DNA of 64,000 nt. It comes from Clostridia bacterium (lineage in GTDB: Bacteria; Bacillota; Clostridia; Oscillospirales; CAG-382). Shown piece after piece: positions 1 to 9,336 of the stretch (the first letter of the stretch is position 1; each line of letters begins with the position of its first letter). Location of the stretch: NCBI GenBank assembly GCA_017516825.1, contig JAFXBC010000003.1:1-64000 (forward strand), read 5' to 3'. Position numbers and translations under genes: made by a program. The notes under the pieces were generated by a model that did not search any database, was not told where the DNA came from, and saw only the letters and a list, made by a program, of their open reading frames with translations.

Positions 1-1236
1 CTTCAGCTTGGGATAGAAGTAGGTGCTTTTCTGGGGCATTTTGTCCCCTGCCTCCGCCACGGCGCGGATCTCCTCCACGGTGGTAGCGTTCAGCAGGAAG
101 GCGGCGGTGGACTCGCCCCTGCGGACAGATAACACGGCTTCCTCCTGGTCGCGGGTGTAGCGGAGATTGATCTGCTTTGCCATGTTCTCACGGTCGATGC
201 CCAGCACTCCCTCCAGAAGCAGGGTGTGGAGTACGGTAACGTCCAGGTCTGCGTAGGCGGCGGAGCGGCCCTCCACGGTGAGGGAATCTGCCTTCTCGTT
301 ACCGATCAGCAGAGTAAACCCCTCTCCCCCGGTATAAAAGCCGAAGGCGTGGCGGTCCTTGTGTGCCTCCAGCACTTCCCTTGCCTCCCTCACGTCGGGG
401 TATTCTCTTGCTGTGAAGTAAAGGCTTGCTTTTTGCAAAAAGGCCTCCTTCTCCACGGGCAGGTCGCGGATGAGACGGTGGGTGGGCAATACCACCAGGC
501 CGTCGTCCTCCAGATCCACCAAGGTCATGAGTATGGAATCGGCTTCCAGATCTTCGGGGTTGCCGTTTTCTTCCATATGTTTTTTGAAATTCAACCCCGT
601 TTCGTAGCGGTGGTGACCGTCTGCGATGAAAAGCTGTTTGTCCGTAAAGGCCTCCGCAAGACGGGTGATGAGGGTAGGATCCTCGATCTTCTGCAGGGTG
701 TGGGTGACCCCTTCCACGTCGGTAAACTCCCCGAGGATCGGCAGCTCCTCACAGCCTGCCAAAAGGGTGCGGACGGTGCCTTCCTTGTCCCTGTAAAGAG
801 AATACACGGAGGAAAAATTACATCCCGTGGCGCACAGCAGGTTGAAGCGGTCGGTCTTTGCCTTTGATAGGGTCTCCTCGTGGGGAAGCACCACACGCTC
901 CGAGAAGGGCACCAGCCCCACACGGCACACCAGCCCGCGGAAGGAATAGGTCATTCCCTCCAAGGTGAAGGTCTCTGTGTATAGGTAGATCCCCTCTTTT
1001 TCGTCACGGGCAAGGATGCCGTCCTCCAGCCAACGGCAAAACAGCTTGCCCGCTTCCTCGTACCGCTCCTCCCCGCCCAAGGGCAGCTCCAAGCGGATGA
1101 GATTGTAGGGGTTCTGCTTGCAAAGAGCATTGTATTCTTCGTTGTTTACAATGTCGTAAGGCGGGCACACGCAAGTGTCAAGGGGGCCTGCCTTTTCCGT
1201 ATACCGCAAAGCGCGGATGGGTTTGATATCGGCCAT
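1..1236 (-). CDS. DUF1015 family protein (3' end outside window)
   Basis: The reading frame starts at ATG 1236 with an AAAGGA ribosome binding site upstream and stays open to base 1, so only the last few residues are missing. 412 codons are visible, close to the usual family length of about 410-430. The start MADIKPIRALRY, the motif FIADGHHRYET and the near-terminal MPQKSTYFYPKL are hallmarks of DUF1015, a cytosolic family of unknown biochemical role. It lies 12 bases after pcrA on the same strand and is probably co-transcribed with it. The family assignment is secure; the function is not known. Confidence 0.9.
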   Translation of the reverse strand, partial: MADIKPIRALRYTEKAGPLDTCVCPPYDIVNNEEYNALCKQNPYNLIRLELPLGGEERYEEAGKLFCRWLEDGILARDEKEGIYLYTETFTLEGMTYSFRGLVCRVGLVPFSERVVLPHEETLSKAKTDRFNLLCATGCNFSSVYSLYRDKEGTVRTLLAGCEELPILGEFTDVEGVTHTLQKIEDPTLITRLAEAFTDKQLFIADGHHRYETGLNFKKHMEENGNPEDLEADSILMTLVDLEDDGLVVLPTHRLIRDLPVEKEAFLQKASLYFTAREYPDVREAREVLEAHKDRHAFGFYTGGEGFTLLIGNEKADSLTVEGRSAAYADLDVTVLHTLLLEGVLGIDRENMAKQINLRYTRDQEEAVLSVRRGESTAAFLLNATTVEEIRAVAEAGDKMPQKSTYFYPKLK

Positions 1237-1248
1237 GGTAACATTCCT

Positions 1249-3585
1249 TTATTCTTTGGTCAGCTTTGCAAAGCTGCCCATGATGCGTTTGGTGGAGCCG
1301 CTGTCGAAGGCGATCTCGTAGAGCATATCCCCGCCCATGTTCTGGGCTGTCAGGATCTCTCCTGCACCGAAGAAGGGGTGCTTGATCCGATCTCCCGCCT
1401 CGAACACGCTCTGCCCCCCTGCGGGGGAGGCGGGGCGGGAAAAGGTCACCGCTTCACGGGTATAGTCGCTTCTGCGGGAGGGGTTCTTATAGGATTTCTC
1501 GCAATCCTCCTCGGGGATCTCCCCAAGGAAGCGGGAAGCACTGCGGAGATCCGTTCTGCCGTACAGCATTCTGGACTCGCAATGGTAGATATACAAAGCC
1601 TCTTTTGCGCGGGTGATGGCCACGTAGGCAAGACGGCGTTCTTCCTCCTCACTGCCCTCCATGAGGGCCTGCATACCGGGGAACAATCCGTCCTCAAAGC
1701 CCACAAGGAACACCACGGGGAACTCCAGCCCCTTGGCGGAATGGACGGTCATCATGGTGACGGCGTCCTGGCCTTCCTCCAATTCGTCCAGGTCGGAGAC
1801 CAGAGCCATTTCCTCCAGGAAGGAAGCCAGGGTGGGCTCCTCTGCCGTTTCCTCGAACATCTTCACGGTGGAAAGGAATTCCTTCACGTTCTGTTCTCTT
1901 TCGTGCTCCGTATCCCCATCGGCGTTGGCCTCCTCCGCAAGGAAGCGCATATACCCGGAGGACTGCAACACGTATTCCACGGTGGCGGTGAGGGAATGGG
2001 TCTCCCCGAACTCCCGCATGGAGTCGATCAGTCTTGCAAATTCCTTGAGCTTGCCCGCGGCCTTCCCCATTTCGGAGTAACCGTCGGCGTTGGAGGCCAC
2101 CTCAAACAGGCTCATGCCCTCTCTGCCGGCGATGGTCTCCAGCTTCAGAAGGGTGGTGTCTCCGATGGCACGCTTGGGAACGTTGATGATACGGCGCAAC
2201 CGCACGTTGTCGGCAGGGTTGTTCACCACGGAAAGGTAGGACAGCACGTCCTTGATCTCACGGCGCTCGTTGAACCGCAAGCCCCCGCAAATGCGGTAGG
2301 GAATACGGTGCTTCACAAACGTCTGCTCGATGTTGTTGGAAAGGGCGGTCATACGATACAGCACGGCAAAATCCCCGTACTTCCGCTTACCGGCGTTTAC
2401 TTGCTTGCGGATCTCCCCGACGATGGCCAGGGCTTCCTCCCCCTGGGTCATGGGACGGTGGACGTGGATCAGCTCCCCTTCCCCTGCCTTGGTCCAGAGG
2501 TTCTTGCCCTTTCTGCCCTTGTTGTGCTTGATCACGGCGTTGGCCGCGTTGAGAATATGTCCCGTGGAGCGGTAGTTCTGCTCCAGGCGGACGATCTTCG
2601 CCCGGGGGAAGGTGTGGTCGAACTGCAAAATGTTCTCCACGGTGGCCCCGCGGAAGCTGTAAATGGACTGGTCGTCGTCCCCCACCACGCACACGTTCTC
2701 CTTGCCGCCGCCAAGCATGGCCACCAAGCGGTTCTGAGAAGGGTTGGTGTCCTGGAACTCGTCCACCAGTACGTAATCGAATTGGTTGCGGTACTGCTCC
2801 AGCACCGCGGGATGCTCACGGAACAAGGTCTCGGTAAGCATGATGATATCGTCGAAATCCAAGGCCCCGGATTGCTTCAGCTCCCGTTGATACTCGGCGT
2901 ATACCTCGGCGGATTTGATGATGCGGGTATCCTTCCCCGCGTCCATCAGCATCTCCTCGGGGGTATAGCTCTTATCTTTATAGCGGGAGATCAGTCCCAT
3001 CACCGCCTTGGGGGAAAGGATCTTTTCATCCATGTGACGGCGCTTCATAATGGCGGCGATCACCTTTTTCACGTCGTCGGTGTCGTAGATGGTAAAGTTG
3101 GTGGGGTAGCCCAACAGCCCGATATGTCGGCGCAGGATCCGCACGCAGACGGAATGGAAGGTGCCTGCCCAGATGTCTCTTGCACGCTCTCCCAGAAGGG
3201 TCTGCAGACGCTCCTTGAACTCGTTTGCCGCCTTGTTGGTGAAGGTGATGCACAGCACCCGCCAGGGACGGGCGGGATCCACCGCCATCTGCTCCAGCAC
3301 GCTGCGGATCCCCGCACGGGAGCCGCGCTCCGCCTCCAGCATTTGGGGGTAGAGCTGTTCCGCATCGTCGGGAAGCTCCTCGCTCTGCCAGGCGTTGCCG
3401 AACAGGATGATGTTGCCGATGCGGTTTACCAGCACGGTGGTCTTCCCCGAGCCTGCACCTGCCAGCACCAGCAGAGGGCCGTTGACGGTGGCCACCGCTT
3501 CCTGCTGGGGCGGGTTGAGAAAGCCGTAATAGCGGGCAAACAGCTCCCGCTTTTTGCGGTTGAATTCCTTTGCGAACTCCGTCAC
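1249..3585 (-). CDS. pcrA: ATP-dependent DNA helicase PcrA/UvrD
   Basis: This superfamily 1A 3'-5' DNA helicase acts in nucleotide excision repair and in clearing recombination and replication intermediates. The Walker A motif GAGSGKT (Lys48), motif II VDEFQDTNPSQ, the QSIYSFRGA motif, YRST and the late VTMMTVHSAKGLEF motif occur in the family order. The C-terminal tail after about residue 690 is basic and ends in a small domain like that of PcrA. I chose GTG 3585 because GGAGG lies 7 bases before it. ATG 3621 is in frame but has no ribosome binding site. From GTG the protein is 778 residues, slightly longer than B. subtilis PcrA. DUF1015 follows in the same operon. Confidence 0.93.
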   Translation of the reverse strand: MTEFAKEFNRKKRELFARYYGFLNPPQQEAVATVNGPLLVLAGAGSGKTTVLVNRIGNIILFGNAWQSEELPDDAEQLYPQMLEAERGSRAGIRSVLEQMAVDPARPWRVLCITFTNKAANEFKERLQTLLGERARDIWAGTFHSVCVRILRRHIGLLGYPTNFTIYDTDDVKKVIAAIMKRRHMDEKILSPKAVMGLISRYKDKSYTPEEMLMDAGKDTRIIKSAEVYAEYQRELKQSGALDFDDIIMLTETLFREHPAVLEQYRNQFDYVLVDEFQDTNPSQNRLVAMLGGGKENVCVVGDDDQSIYSFRGATVENILQFDHTFPRAKIVRLEQNYRSTGHILNAANAVIKHNKGRKGKNLWTKAGEGELIHVHRPMTQGEEALAIVGEIRKQVNAGKRKYGDFAVLYRMTALSNNIEQTFVKHRIPYRICGGLRFNERREIKDVLSYLSVVNNPADNVRLRRIINVPKRAIGDTTLLKLETIAGREGMSLFEVASNADGYSEMGKAAGKLKEFARLIDSMREFGETHSLTATVEYVLQSSGYMRFLAEEANADGDTEHEREQNVKEFLSTVKMFEETAEEPTLASFLEEMALVSDLDELEEGQDAVTMMTVHSAKGLEFPVVFLVGFEDGLFPGMQALMEGSEEEERRLAYVAITRAKEALYIYHCESRMLYGRTDLRSASRFLGEIPEEDCEKSYKNPSRRSDYTREAVTFSRPASPAGGQSVFEAGDRIKHPFFGAGEILTAQNMGGDMLYEIAFDSGSTKRIMGSFAKLTKE

Positions 3586-3640
3586 GGTCTTTCCCTCCTT
3601 CCGATAGGTATAAACAGGCATTTTAGAATATCATTCACAT

Positions 3641-3669
3641 ATTATATACCATCCATCCAAAAAAATCAA
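3641..3669 (-). promoter_or_regulatory. Promoter of pcrA
   Basis: TTGATT (3669-3664) and a perfect TATAAT (3646-3641) are separated by 17 bases. The implied transcription start lies just upstream of the alternative ATG 3621, which leaves a short leader for GTG 3585. Confidence 0.7.
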
Positions 3670-3689
3670 TCCTTTTTTTCACGAAAACA

Positions 3690-3718
3690 TTGCAATCACG
3701 CTCTCAATATGATAAAAT
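3690..3718 (+). promoter_or_regulatory. Promoter of the SGNH hydrolase gene
   Basis: TTGCAA and TAAAAT with a 17-base spacer precede ATG 3754. It diverges from the pcrA promoter, and the two -35 boxes are about 20 bases apart. Confidence 0.65.
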
Positions 3719-3753
3719 GTTACCAAAATCAAAGGGAAAGGAACAACCATGCC

Positions 3754-6003
3754 ATGAAACTTCTTCGGATCCTTGCCATTCTGCTGGTGACGGCCACCCT
3801 GCTTCCCACGACGGCATTTGCCTACGGAAGCGGTGACAGCACCCTGCTCATCACCCACATCAACACCTCTCCCTCCACGGAGGGCTCCGCCATCATTCTT
3901 TCCGGCTCTGCGGTGCAGAAGCTGGGAGAAAAAGGCACCTTCGCCTGGTGGACGGCTCTCATCTTCGATTGGGACGCCGAGGAGGGATGCTTCATTCTGA
4001 CGGAAAGCAACACCAACTCCAACAACGTGGATAAATCCCAGATGGAGATCCCGGAAAACGGCTTTGCCTACTGCATCTGCGTAGGCAACGACTACTCCTC
4101 CACCGGGGGCATCAACTACATCACCGACCGCATCAAGCAAAGCAACGAATACGCCAAGTCCTTGAAGGTGGGCACCAAAGCTTACCTTTACGAGACCTCC
4201 CTTGCGGCGGGAAGCATCAAGACCAACGGCAAGAACTGGTACGCAGATGACTTTGTCAGCCAGTCCTACGTGAAGATCGGCACCCCCGACGAGGGGAAGA
4301 AGGCTTACGACCCCATCGCCAACCGAAACGATCTGCCCCAGCTTGTGATCTCTCCCAACTACGCAAACTCCACCCATTACGCCGAGCAGGACTGTATCCT
4401 GTTTGACAGCTCCTTCGGCGGTTACGTGAAGAACGTTTACGACTACTCCTGGTGGAGATGCCTGATCTTTGATTGGGATCCCGCAGAGGGATGCTACCGT
4501 GTGTTTGCTACGGATACCAACGTGGGAAGCGGCTTGAGCAAGGCTCCCGTGATCCCGAAAAACGGCTTCGTCATTCTGGACTGCGCCTCCCCCTCCCAGA
4601 ACAGCGTTTCCGCCGCTTCCGTGGGGAACAAGGCCTATTTCTACAAGGAAAACGGCAAGTATACCATTTGTCTGAACCAGCCCATGGAGGGGAAGACGCC
4701 GCTCGCACCCGAGAATAAGGACGGCATTGCCTCCGCCCCTGTTTTGAAGATGGCGGCCAAGGAGAAATGCACCCCCGAGGGCTACACCGTGGAATGGGAG
4801 GCTGTGGAGGGCGCCACCTCTTACACCATCTCCGTGAACAACTCCACCTCCAACAATCTCTGCACCCTTTTGGTGACCCCCACCAAGGTGAACGGTACCT
4901 CTTACACCATTCCTAAGGGAAAATTGGAGATCGGCAGCTCTTACACCGTAACGGTCTCCGCGGACAACTCCGTATCCGCCTCCGCCAAGCTGTATTGCTT
5001 CTCCGCAGAGGCGCTGAACAGCAAGCTTTCCGACAAGACCGTATTGGCCTTCGGTGACTCCCTCACCGCAAGAAGCGGCTGGGTGGCTATGCTGGGAGGC
5101 TACATCGGTACCGAAGTGATCAACGCAGGCGTTGGCGGCGACTCCACCATCAACGCCGTGGGCAGATTGGAGCGTGACGTGCTTTCCAAGAAGCCCGACG
5201 TGGCCTTGGTCTGCTTCGGTATGAACGACCAGGCACAATCCGAAAGCAAAAAAGCTCCCAACGTGTCTCTGGACAAATACAGAGAGAACATGGTCCATAT
5301 CATCGAGGAACTGCAGGCCATCGGCACCGACGTGATCCTCATCGCACCCCACGACGCATACAGCGGTAAGGGCTACTACACCCCCGGCGGCTACGGGCTG
5401 GATTACGCCTACGGCAACATGAAGGATTTCTGCAACGTGGTTCGTGAGCTGGCGGAGGAATATGGCTGCGGGCTCATCGATATCTACGCCGAGGCGGAAT
5501 TGGAGGACATGACCAAGTTCTTAGCGGCGGGAGACGGTATTCACCAATCCCCCGAGGGACACAAGCTTTGGGCGAAGTACGTTTCCGAATACCTGCTGGC
5601 GGTGTACGACGGAAAGAACGCAGTCACCGTGAACGTGCAGGTGTCGGGGCAGTACGATGGGATGCTGTATAACCGGCAATGGATTATGGCACAGGGTGCC
5701 ACCATGTACGTTCCCATGCCTGAGGAGGCAGAGGGCGATCTGCAGAAAGTCACCGCGGAACAGGATGTGACCGTCACCTATCCCCTGCGTAGCGATCTGG
5801 ACGTTCCCGGCGAGGAAAGCAAGGAAGAAAGCACGGAAACGAGTACGGAGACGAGCACGGAAGGATCCGCCGCCGTTTCCGAAACGGAAAGCACCACCGC
5901 GGAGGAGGAAGGCGGTAGCAACAGGGTAGCCATCGGCGTGCTCTGCATCGGCGTGATGCTGATCTGCGGCGGCCTTGTGGCGTTCTTGAAAAAGAGAAAG
6001 TAA
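3754..6003 (+). CDS. Secreted, membrane-anchored SGNH/GDSL hydrolase
   Basis: This is a 749-residue cell-surface esterase-like protein. A signal peptide (about residues 1-23) is followed by two related segments, each containing a WW..LIFDWD..EGC motif, then a fibronectin-III-like domain (about 330-420). An SGNH catalytic domain comes next, with GDS (Ser436), Gly462, Asn491 in GMND, and the Asp594/His597 pair in DGIH. A Ser/Thr/Glu-rich stalk leads to a C-terminal transmembrane helix ending in KKRK. There is no LPXTG motif, so the helix probably anchors the protein. Family members deacylate polysaccharides, lipids or glycans; the substrate here is unknown. GGGAAAGGA precedes ATG 3754. A longer in-frame opening reaching back into pcrA is antisense and was discarded. 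Confidence 0.88.
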   Translation: MKLLRILAILLVTATLLPTTAFAYGSGDSTLLITHINTSPSTEGSAIILSGSAVQKLGEKGTFAWWTALIFDWDAEEGCFILTESNTNSNNVDKSQMEIPENGFAYCICVGNDYSSTGGINYITDRIKQSNEYAKSLKVGTKAYLYETSLAAGSIKTNGKNWYADDFVSQSYVKIGTPDEGKKAYDPIANRNDLPQLVISPNYANSTHYAEQDCILFDSSFGGYVKNVYDYSWWRCLIFDWDPAEGCYRVFATDTNVGSGLSKAPVIPKNGFVILDCASPSQNSVSAASVGNKAYFYKENGKYTICLNQPMEGKTPLAPENKDGIASAPVLKMAAKEKCTPEGYTVEWEAVEGATSYTISVNNSTSNNLCTLLVTPTKVNGTSYTIPKGKLEIGSSYTVTVSADNSVSASAKLYCFSAEALNSKLSDKTVLAFGDSLTARSGWVAMLGGYIGTEVINAGVGGDSTINAVGRLERDVLSKKPDVALVCFGMNDQAQSESKKAPNVSLDKYRENMVHIIEELQAIGTDVILIAPHDAYSGKGYYTPGGYGLDYAYGNMKDFCNVVRELAEEYGCGLIDIYAEAELEDMTKFLAAGDGIHQSPEGHKLWAKYVSEYLLAVYDGKNAVTVNVQVSGQYDGMLYNRQWIMAQGATMYVPMPEEAEGDLQKVTAEQDVTVTYPLRSDLDVPGEESKEESTETSTETSTEGSAAVSETESTTAEEEGGSNRVAIGVLCIGVMLICGGLVAFLKKRK

Positions 6004-6017
6004 AGAAAAACGGAACG

Positions 6018-6093
6018 CTTAAACCCCTTTTTCGGGAAAAAGGGGTTTAAGAATCCCCAAAAAGCTTTTCCTGCCGAAAACTCTCGTTTTCGG
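6018..6093 (+). repeat. Two-hairpin intergenic element, copy 1
   Basis: The first hairpin pairs 6018-6032 with 6037-6051 perfectly over 15 bp. The second pairs CCGAAAAC (6074-6081) with GTTTTCGG (6086-6093). A spacer of about 22 bases containing AATCCCC joins them. It starts 14 bases after the SGNH stop in the gene's sense direction, so it would sit in the 3' UTR and may terminate transcription. Confidence 0.8.
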
Positions 6094-6135
6094 AAAATAA
6101 GAGAAAAAGAGCGGAGCGCAGAAATTGTGTTCCGC

Positions 6136-6164
6136 TTGCTTTTTTTCATGAGCTGTGCTATACT
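6136..6164 (+). promoter_or_regulatory. Promoter of DUF4855 lipoprotein 1
   Basis: TTGCTT and TATACT are 17 bases apart. The predicted start, near 6171, leaves a leader of about 25 bases before the ribosome binding site and ATG 6196. Confidence 0.65.
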
Positions 6165-6195
6165 GAAAAAAATGAAACAAAAGGAGACTATGAAC

Positions 6196-9100
6196 ATGAA
6201 GAGGATCATCGCCTTCCTTATACTGGCTTGTATGCTGTTTCTGGCATCCTGCGGCGGGGAGACCCCCGTGGAGACAAGCTCCGAGGAAAGCCTTCCCGAA
6301 AGCGCGGAGGAAAGCTCCGAGGTGGCGGAAGAAGGCTTCCGCAAGACCCTGGTCAGCGTGGGGAAAAGCTACACCTACGAGACCGTACAGCCCTCCCCGC
6401 ACTATCCCGATCTGTTCGGTCGGCAATTGACCGACGGACAAAAGGCCTACGACACGGGGGTACACTACACCGACGTGCGCATGGTAGGCTTTGACAACGA
6501 TCTGGTGGTGGTCATTGATATGGGGGAAGACGGCAAGCGTCTTTCCGGTGCCTCCGCCAGAGGCATTGATATGAGCATCGACGGGGTGAAGCTCCCCGGA
6601 ATCCTCCGAGTCCAGGGCTCCGACGACGGCAAGAGCTGGACCACCATCGACAGAATAAAGTTTGAACCCACCGGGGATATGACGGTGAGCACCGCTACTT
6701 TGGAGTTCCAAGAGCTTTGCGACTACCGCTATCTCCGCTTCCGCATCTCCCGCACGGGAGGCTTCATCTTCTTGGACGAGCTGGAGGTCTACGCCGACGT
6801 GGACGAGCCGGAAGAAAAGGATGACGGGGCAGAAATCGTTTACAGCACCGAGAATATCGACAGAGGCGCCTGGACAGCCCTTTCCACCGGGAAGACGGCC
6901 AAGCCCACCTACAACGAGAACCTGGCACTTTACAAGAGCTATACCTTTGACGGCTGTACCTTTGACCAACGTGCGCCCAAGAACGACAAGCTCCTCACCG
7001 ACGACGCCCGCACGGGAAGGCTGTTCGGTCAGCCCGTTTGGGTGGGAACCCGGGGCGGCAGCGTGAAGCTGGATCTGGGAAAGGTACAGGAAACCATCTA
7101 CGGCGTGGAGGTATTTGCCCTGGGCGCAGGCTTTGAGGTAGAGCTTCCCGCCTATCTGGACGTTTACGGCTCTGCCGACGGCAAAAACTATACCCTGCTG
7201 GGGAGACTCTACTCCCCCGGGAAGAAGAACCATCACACCTATACCCTGCTGTTGCCGGAATACGTGAAGGCGCGGTATATCAAGGTGGAATTCCCCGAGG
7301 AGCAGAACTGCTGGGTGGAGGAGATCCGCGTGCTGGGAGGTGTTTCCGAGTCACCTGCCACGGAGCTGTATCCCCCGCTGAACTTCCCCATCGTCACGGA
7401 AGATCTATACTGGGAGCCCTCTGAGACGGACTACGCCGAGCGGCAGAATCTGCTGTTGGGGCTGATCCAGCAGGTGGCTTGCTCCGGGTACGAGCCCTCC
7501 CATCAACTTCAGCCCGATGCACAGAAGCGCACCGATCCCGATTCTCCCATCCTCACCGACGGGAAACTGGGGAACGGTCAGAATATGTACTGTTACAGCG
7601 GAGAATGGTTCTTCATCTCCGGCGGCAACGCCTGCGATTTCTTCTACGATCTGGGCAAGCTGTCCTCCATCGATACCCTGGAGATCAGCCTGCTGGAGCA
7701 GACGGAGTGGGGCATTTCCCGTCCCAAATCCATCTCCATGTTCCTTTCCGAGAACGGGGAGGACTGGTACGAGGTCTATCAGTATCTGCGGGACGAAAAT
7801 GAACCCAAGAACAAGAACGCCACCCGTCTTACCTTTACCTGTGAATTGGAGACCCCCTACGCCGCAAGATTCGTGCGGTTCCGTATCGACGGCGGTGCCA
7901 CCTTCATCGACGAGCTGCGGGCCTTCGGCACCAAGCAGATCCGGGAGATCACCAAGCCCTTGGAAGACAGCGGCATCCGTCCCGTGGTGTACTATACCAA
8001 TCCCGCAAGAGAGCAGTACGCCAACAGCAAAAACACCTCCGTAAAGGCGGAGGATATCTACCTGGCCTTCGGCAACGTGGAATACGGCGAGGGCATGAAG
8101 GGCCTGGTAGCCTACCTGGACGAGGATGGCAAGGCGCAGGATTTCTATTTCGACGGCTTCCTGTACGGCATGTACGGGCTACCTGTGAAGACCAACAACC
8201 GGACCCATCTTTACAACGTGAAGTCCGACTGGGAGGAGCAATTTGAAGCCATCTTTGGCGGCGCGGGCGGATTGGATCTGCTGAATGAGACCGTTGGTAA
8301 GGTAAAAGAGGAGCTGAACCGCCCGGATCATAAGGTGTACGTTTATATCACCATGTGGTGCGTCTGCGAGAACGTCAAAAACTTCGGGGACGTGGACGGA
8401 GACGGTGTTTCCGAGGATCTTTCCAAGGCAGAGGACCGCAAGAAGGTGGTAGATTGGTACATTGATCTTTGCATGGAGGAATTTGCCTCCCGCGGGTATG
8501 AGCATCTGGTGCTGGACGGCTTCTACTGGCAGGGGGAATCGGTAAACTGGGACGACCCCTCCACTCCGGCAAGCGAGGATAACAGCCATATCATCGCCGA
8601 GGTTTCGGAGTACATCCACGCCAAGAATACCAATCTGCTGTGGATCCCCTACTACACCGCCATCGGATACTACCAGACCTACGAGTTGGGCTTTGATCTC
8701 ATCTGTATGCAGCCCAATTATATGTTCGATCTGGAAAAGCCGCTCTACCGCTTTGACGTCACAGCCTCCCGCGCCAAACGTCAACACCTTTGCGTGGAGA
8801 TCGAGCATTCCTACCAGGCTCTTTCCGACCCGTTGTTCGTCAGGAATTATATGCTGTATCTCTATTACGGCGCCATGACGGGGTACATGGAGGAGGCCAC
8901 CCATATTTACTACGCCGACCTCACCAACTTCGTAAAGCTGGCTTACAGCGACGATCCGCTCTGCCGCTTGCAGTACGACGCCACCTATCAATTCATGCAG
9001 GGCACCCTGAAGCCCTGTCCCGACGGGGTGGATACTCTGTTCTTTAAAGGAAGCAAGGACACCATGACGGAGGGCGAATTGAACGTGGAAAACGGGTTGT

Positions 9101-9273
9101 ATCTTTACACCCTGCAATCCATGCCCGCCCACGGCTACGTCACCCTTGCCGGCGACGGCAGCTTCCGTTACTTCCCCGACAAGGGATTTACCGGCAAGGA
9201 TTCCTTTACCTATACCTACAACAATTACATGGGCGAATCCGAGACCTGCACCGTGGAGATCACGGTGGAATAA
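6196..9273 (+). CDS. DUF4855 discoidin-domain lipoprotein 1
   Basis: The 1025-residue protein has a lipoprotein signal with lipobox LASC (Cys19) and a Glu/Ser linker. Three F5/8-type-C-like segments follow, each with a DDGKSW- or ENGEDWYE-type strand and a downstream RYLRFRI- or ARFVRFRI-type strand. A DUF4855 barrel-like domain occupies about residues 600-930, and an Ig/cadherin-like domain ends in GFTGKDSFTYTYNNY. DUF4855 looks like a glycosidase-type TIM barrel but its chemistry is not established. An EF-hand-like loop DVDGDGVSED begins at Asp732. AAGGAG lies 9 bases before ATG 6196; ATG 6190 is only 3 bases away and less likely. Two paralogues occur at 25075 and 42964. It probably binds or cleaves a surface glycan (inference). 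Confidence 0.85.
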   Translation: MKRIIAFLILACMLFLASCGGETPVETSSEESLPESAEESSEVAEEGFRKTLVSVGKSYTYETVQPSPHYPDLFGRQLTDGQKAYDTGVHYTDVRMVGFDNDLVVVIDMGEDGKRLSGASARGIDMSIDGVKLPGILRVQGSDDGKSWTTIDRIKFEPTGDMTVSTATLEFQELCDYRYLRFRISRTGGFIFLDELEVYADVDEPEEKDDGAEIVYSTENIDRGAWTALSTGKTAKPTYNENLALYKSYTFDGCTFDQRAPKNDKLLTDDARTGRLFGQPVWVGTRGGSVKLDLGKVQETIYGVEVFALGAGFEVELPAYLDVYGSADGKNYTLLGRLYSPGKKNHHTYTLLLPEYVKARYIKVEFPEEQNCWVEEIRVLGGVSESPATELYPPLNFPIVTEDLYWEPSETDYAERQNLLLGLIQQVACSGYEPSHQLQPDAQKRTDPDSPILTDGKLGNGQNMYCYSGEWFFISGGNACDFFYDLGKLSSIDTLEISLLEQTEWGISRPKSISMFLSENGEDWYEVYQYLRDENEPKNKNATRLTFTCELETPYAARFVRFRIDGGATFIDELRAFGTKQIREITKPLEDSGIRPVVYYTNPAREQYANSKNTSVKAEDIYLAFGNVEYGEGMKGLVAYLDEDGKAQDFYFDGFLYGMYGLPVKTNNRTHLYNVKSDWEEQFEAIFGGAGGLDLLNETVGKVKEELNRPDHKVYVYITMWCVCENVKNFGDVDGDGVSEDLSKAEDRKKVVDWYIDLCMEEFASRGYEHLVLDGFYWQGESVNWDDPSTPASEDNSHIIAEVSEYIHAKNTNLLWIPYYTAIGYYQTYELGFDLICMQPNYMFDLEKPLYRFDVTASRAKRQHLCVEIEHSYQALSDPLFVRNYMLYLYYGAMTGYMEEATHIYYADLTNFVKLAYSDDPLCRLQYDATYQFMQGTLKPCPDGVDTLFFKGSKDTMTEGELNVENGLYLYTLQSMPAHGYVTLAGDGSFRYFPDKGFTGKDSFTYTYNNYMGESETCTVEITVE

Positions 9274-9280
9274 AAAGAAC

Positions 9281-9315
9281 GAGGGGAACCTTCTTACCAA
9301 AAGAGGGTTCCCCTT
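9281..9315. terminator. Bidirectional terminator hairpin
   Basis: AGGGGAACC (9282-9290) pairs perfectly with GGTTCCCCT (9306-9314) between two convergent genes. Confidence 0.75.
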
Positions 9316-9336
9316 GCTTATTTGCTTTGACTCGAT

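Noticed and set aside
1378..3753. Long in-frame opening upstream of the SGNH gene start
   Set aside because: It is the antisense of pcrA. The real gene has its promoter at 3690-3718, a ribosome binding site and a signal peptide at 3754.
3679..5352. Long minus-strand frame opposite the SGNH gene
   Set aside because: It is antisense to a clear enzyme gene and lacks recognisable features.
5806..6003. LPXTG sorting signal on the SGNH hydrolase
   Set aside because: The C-terminus has a transmembrane helix and KKRK tail but no LPXTG-like motif before it.
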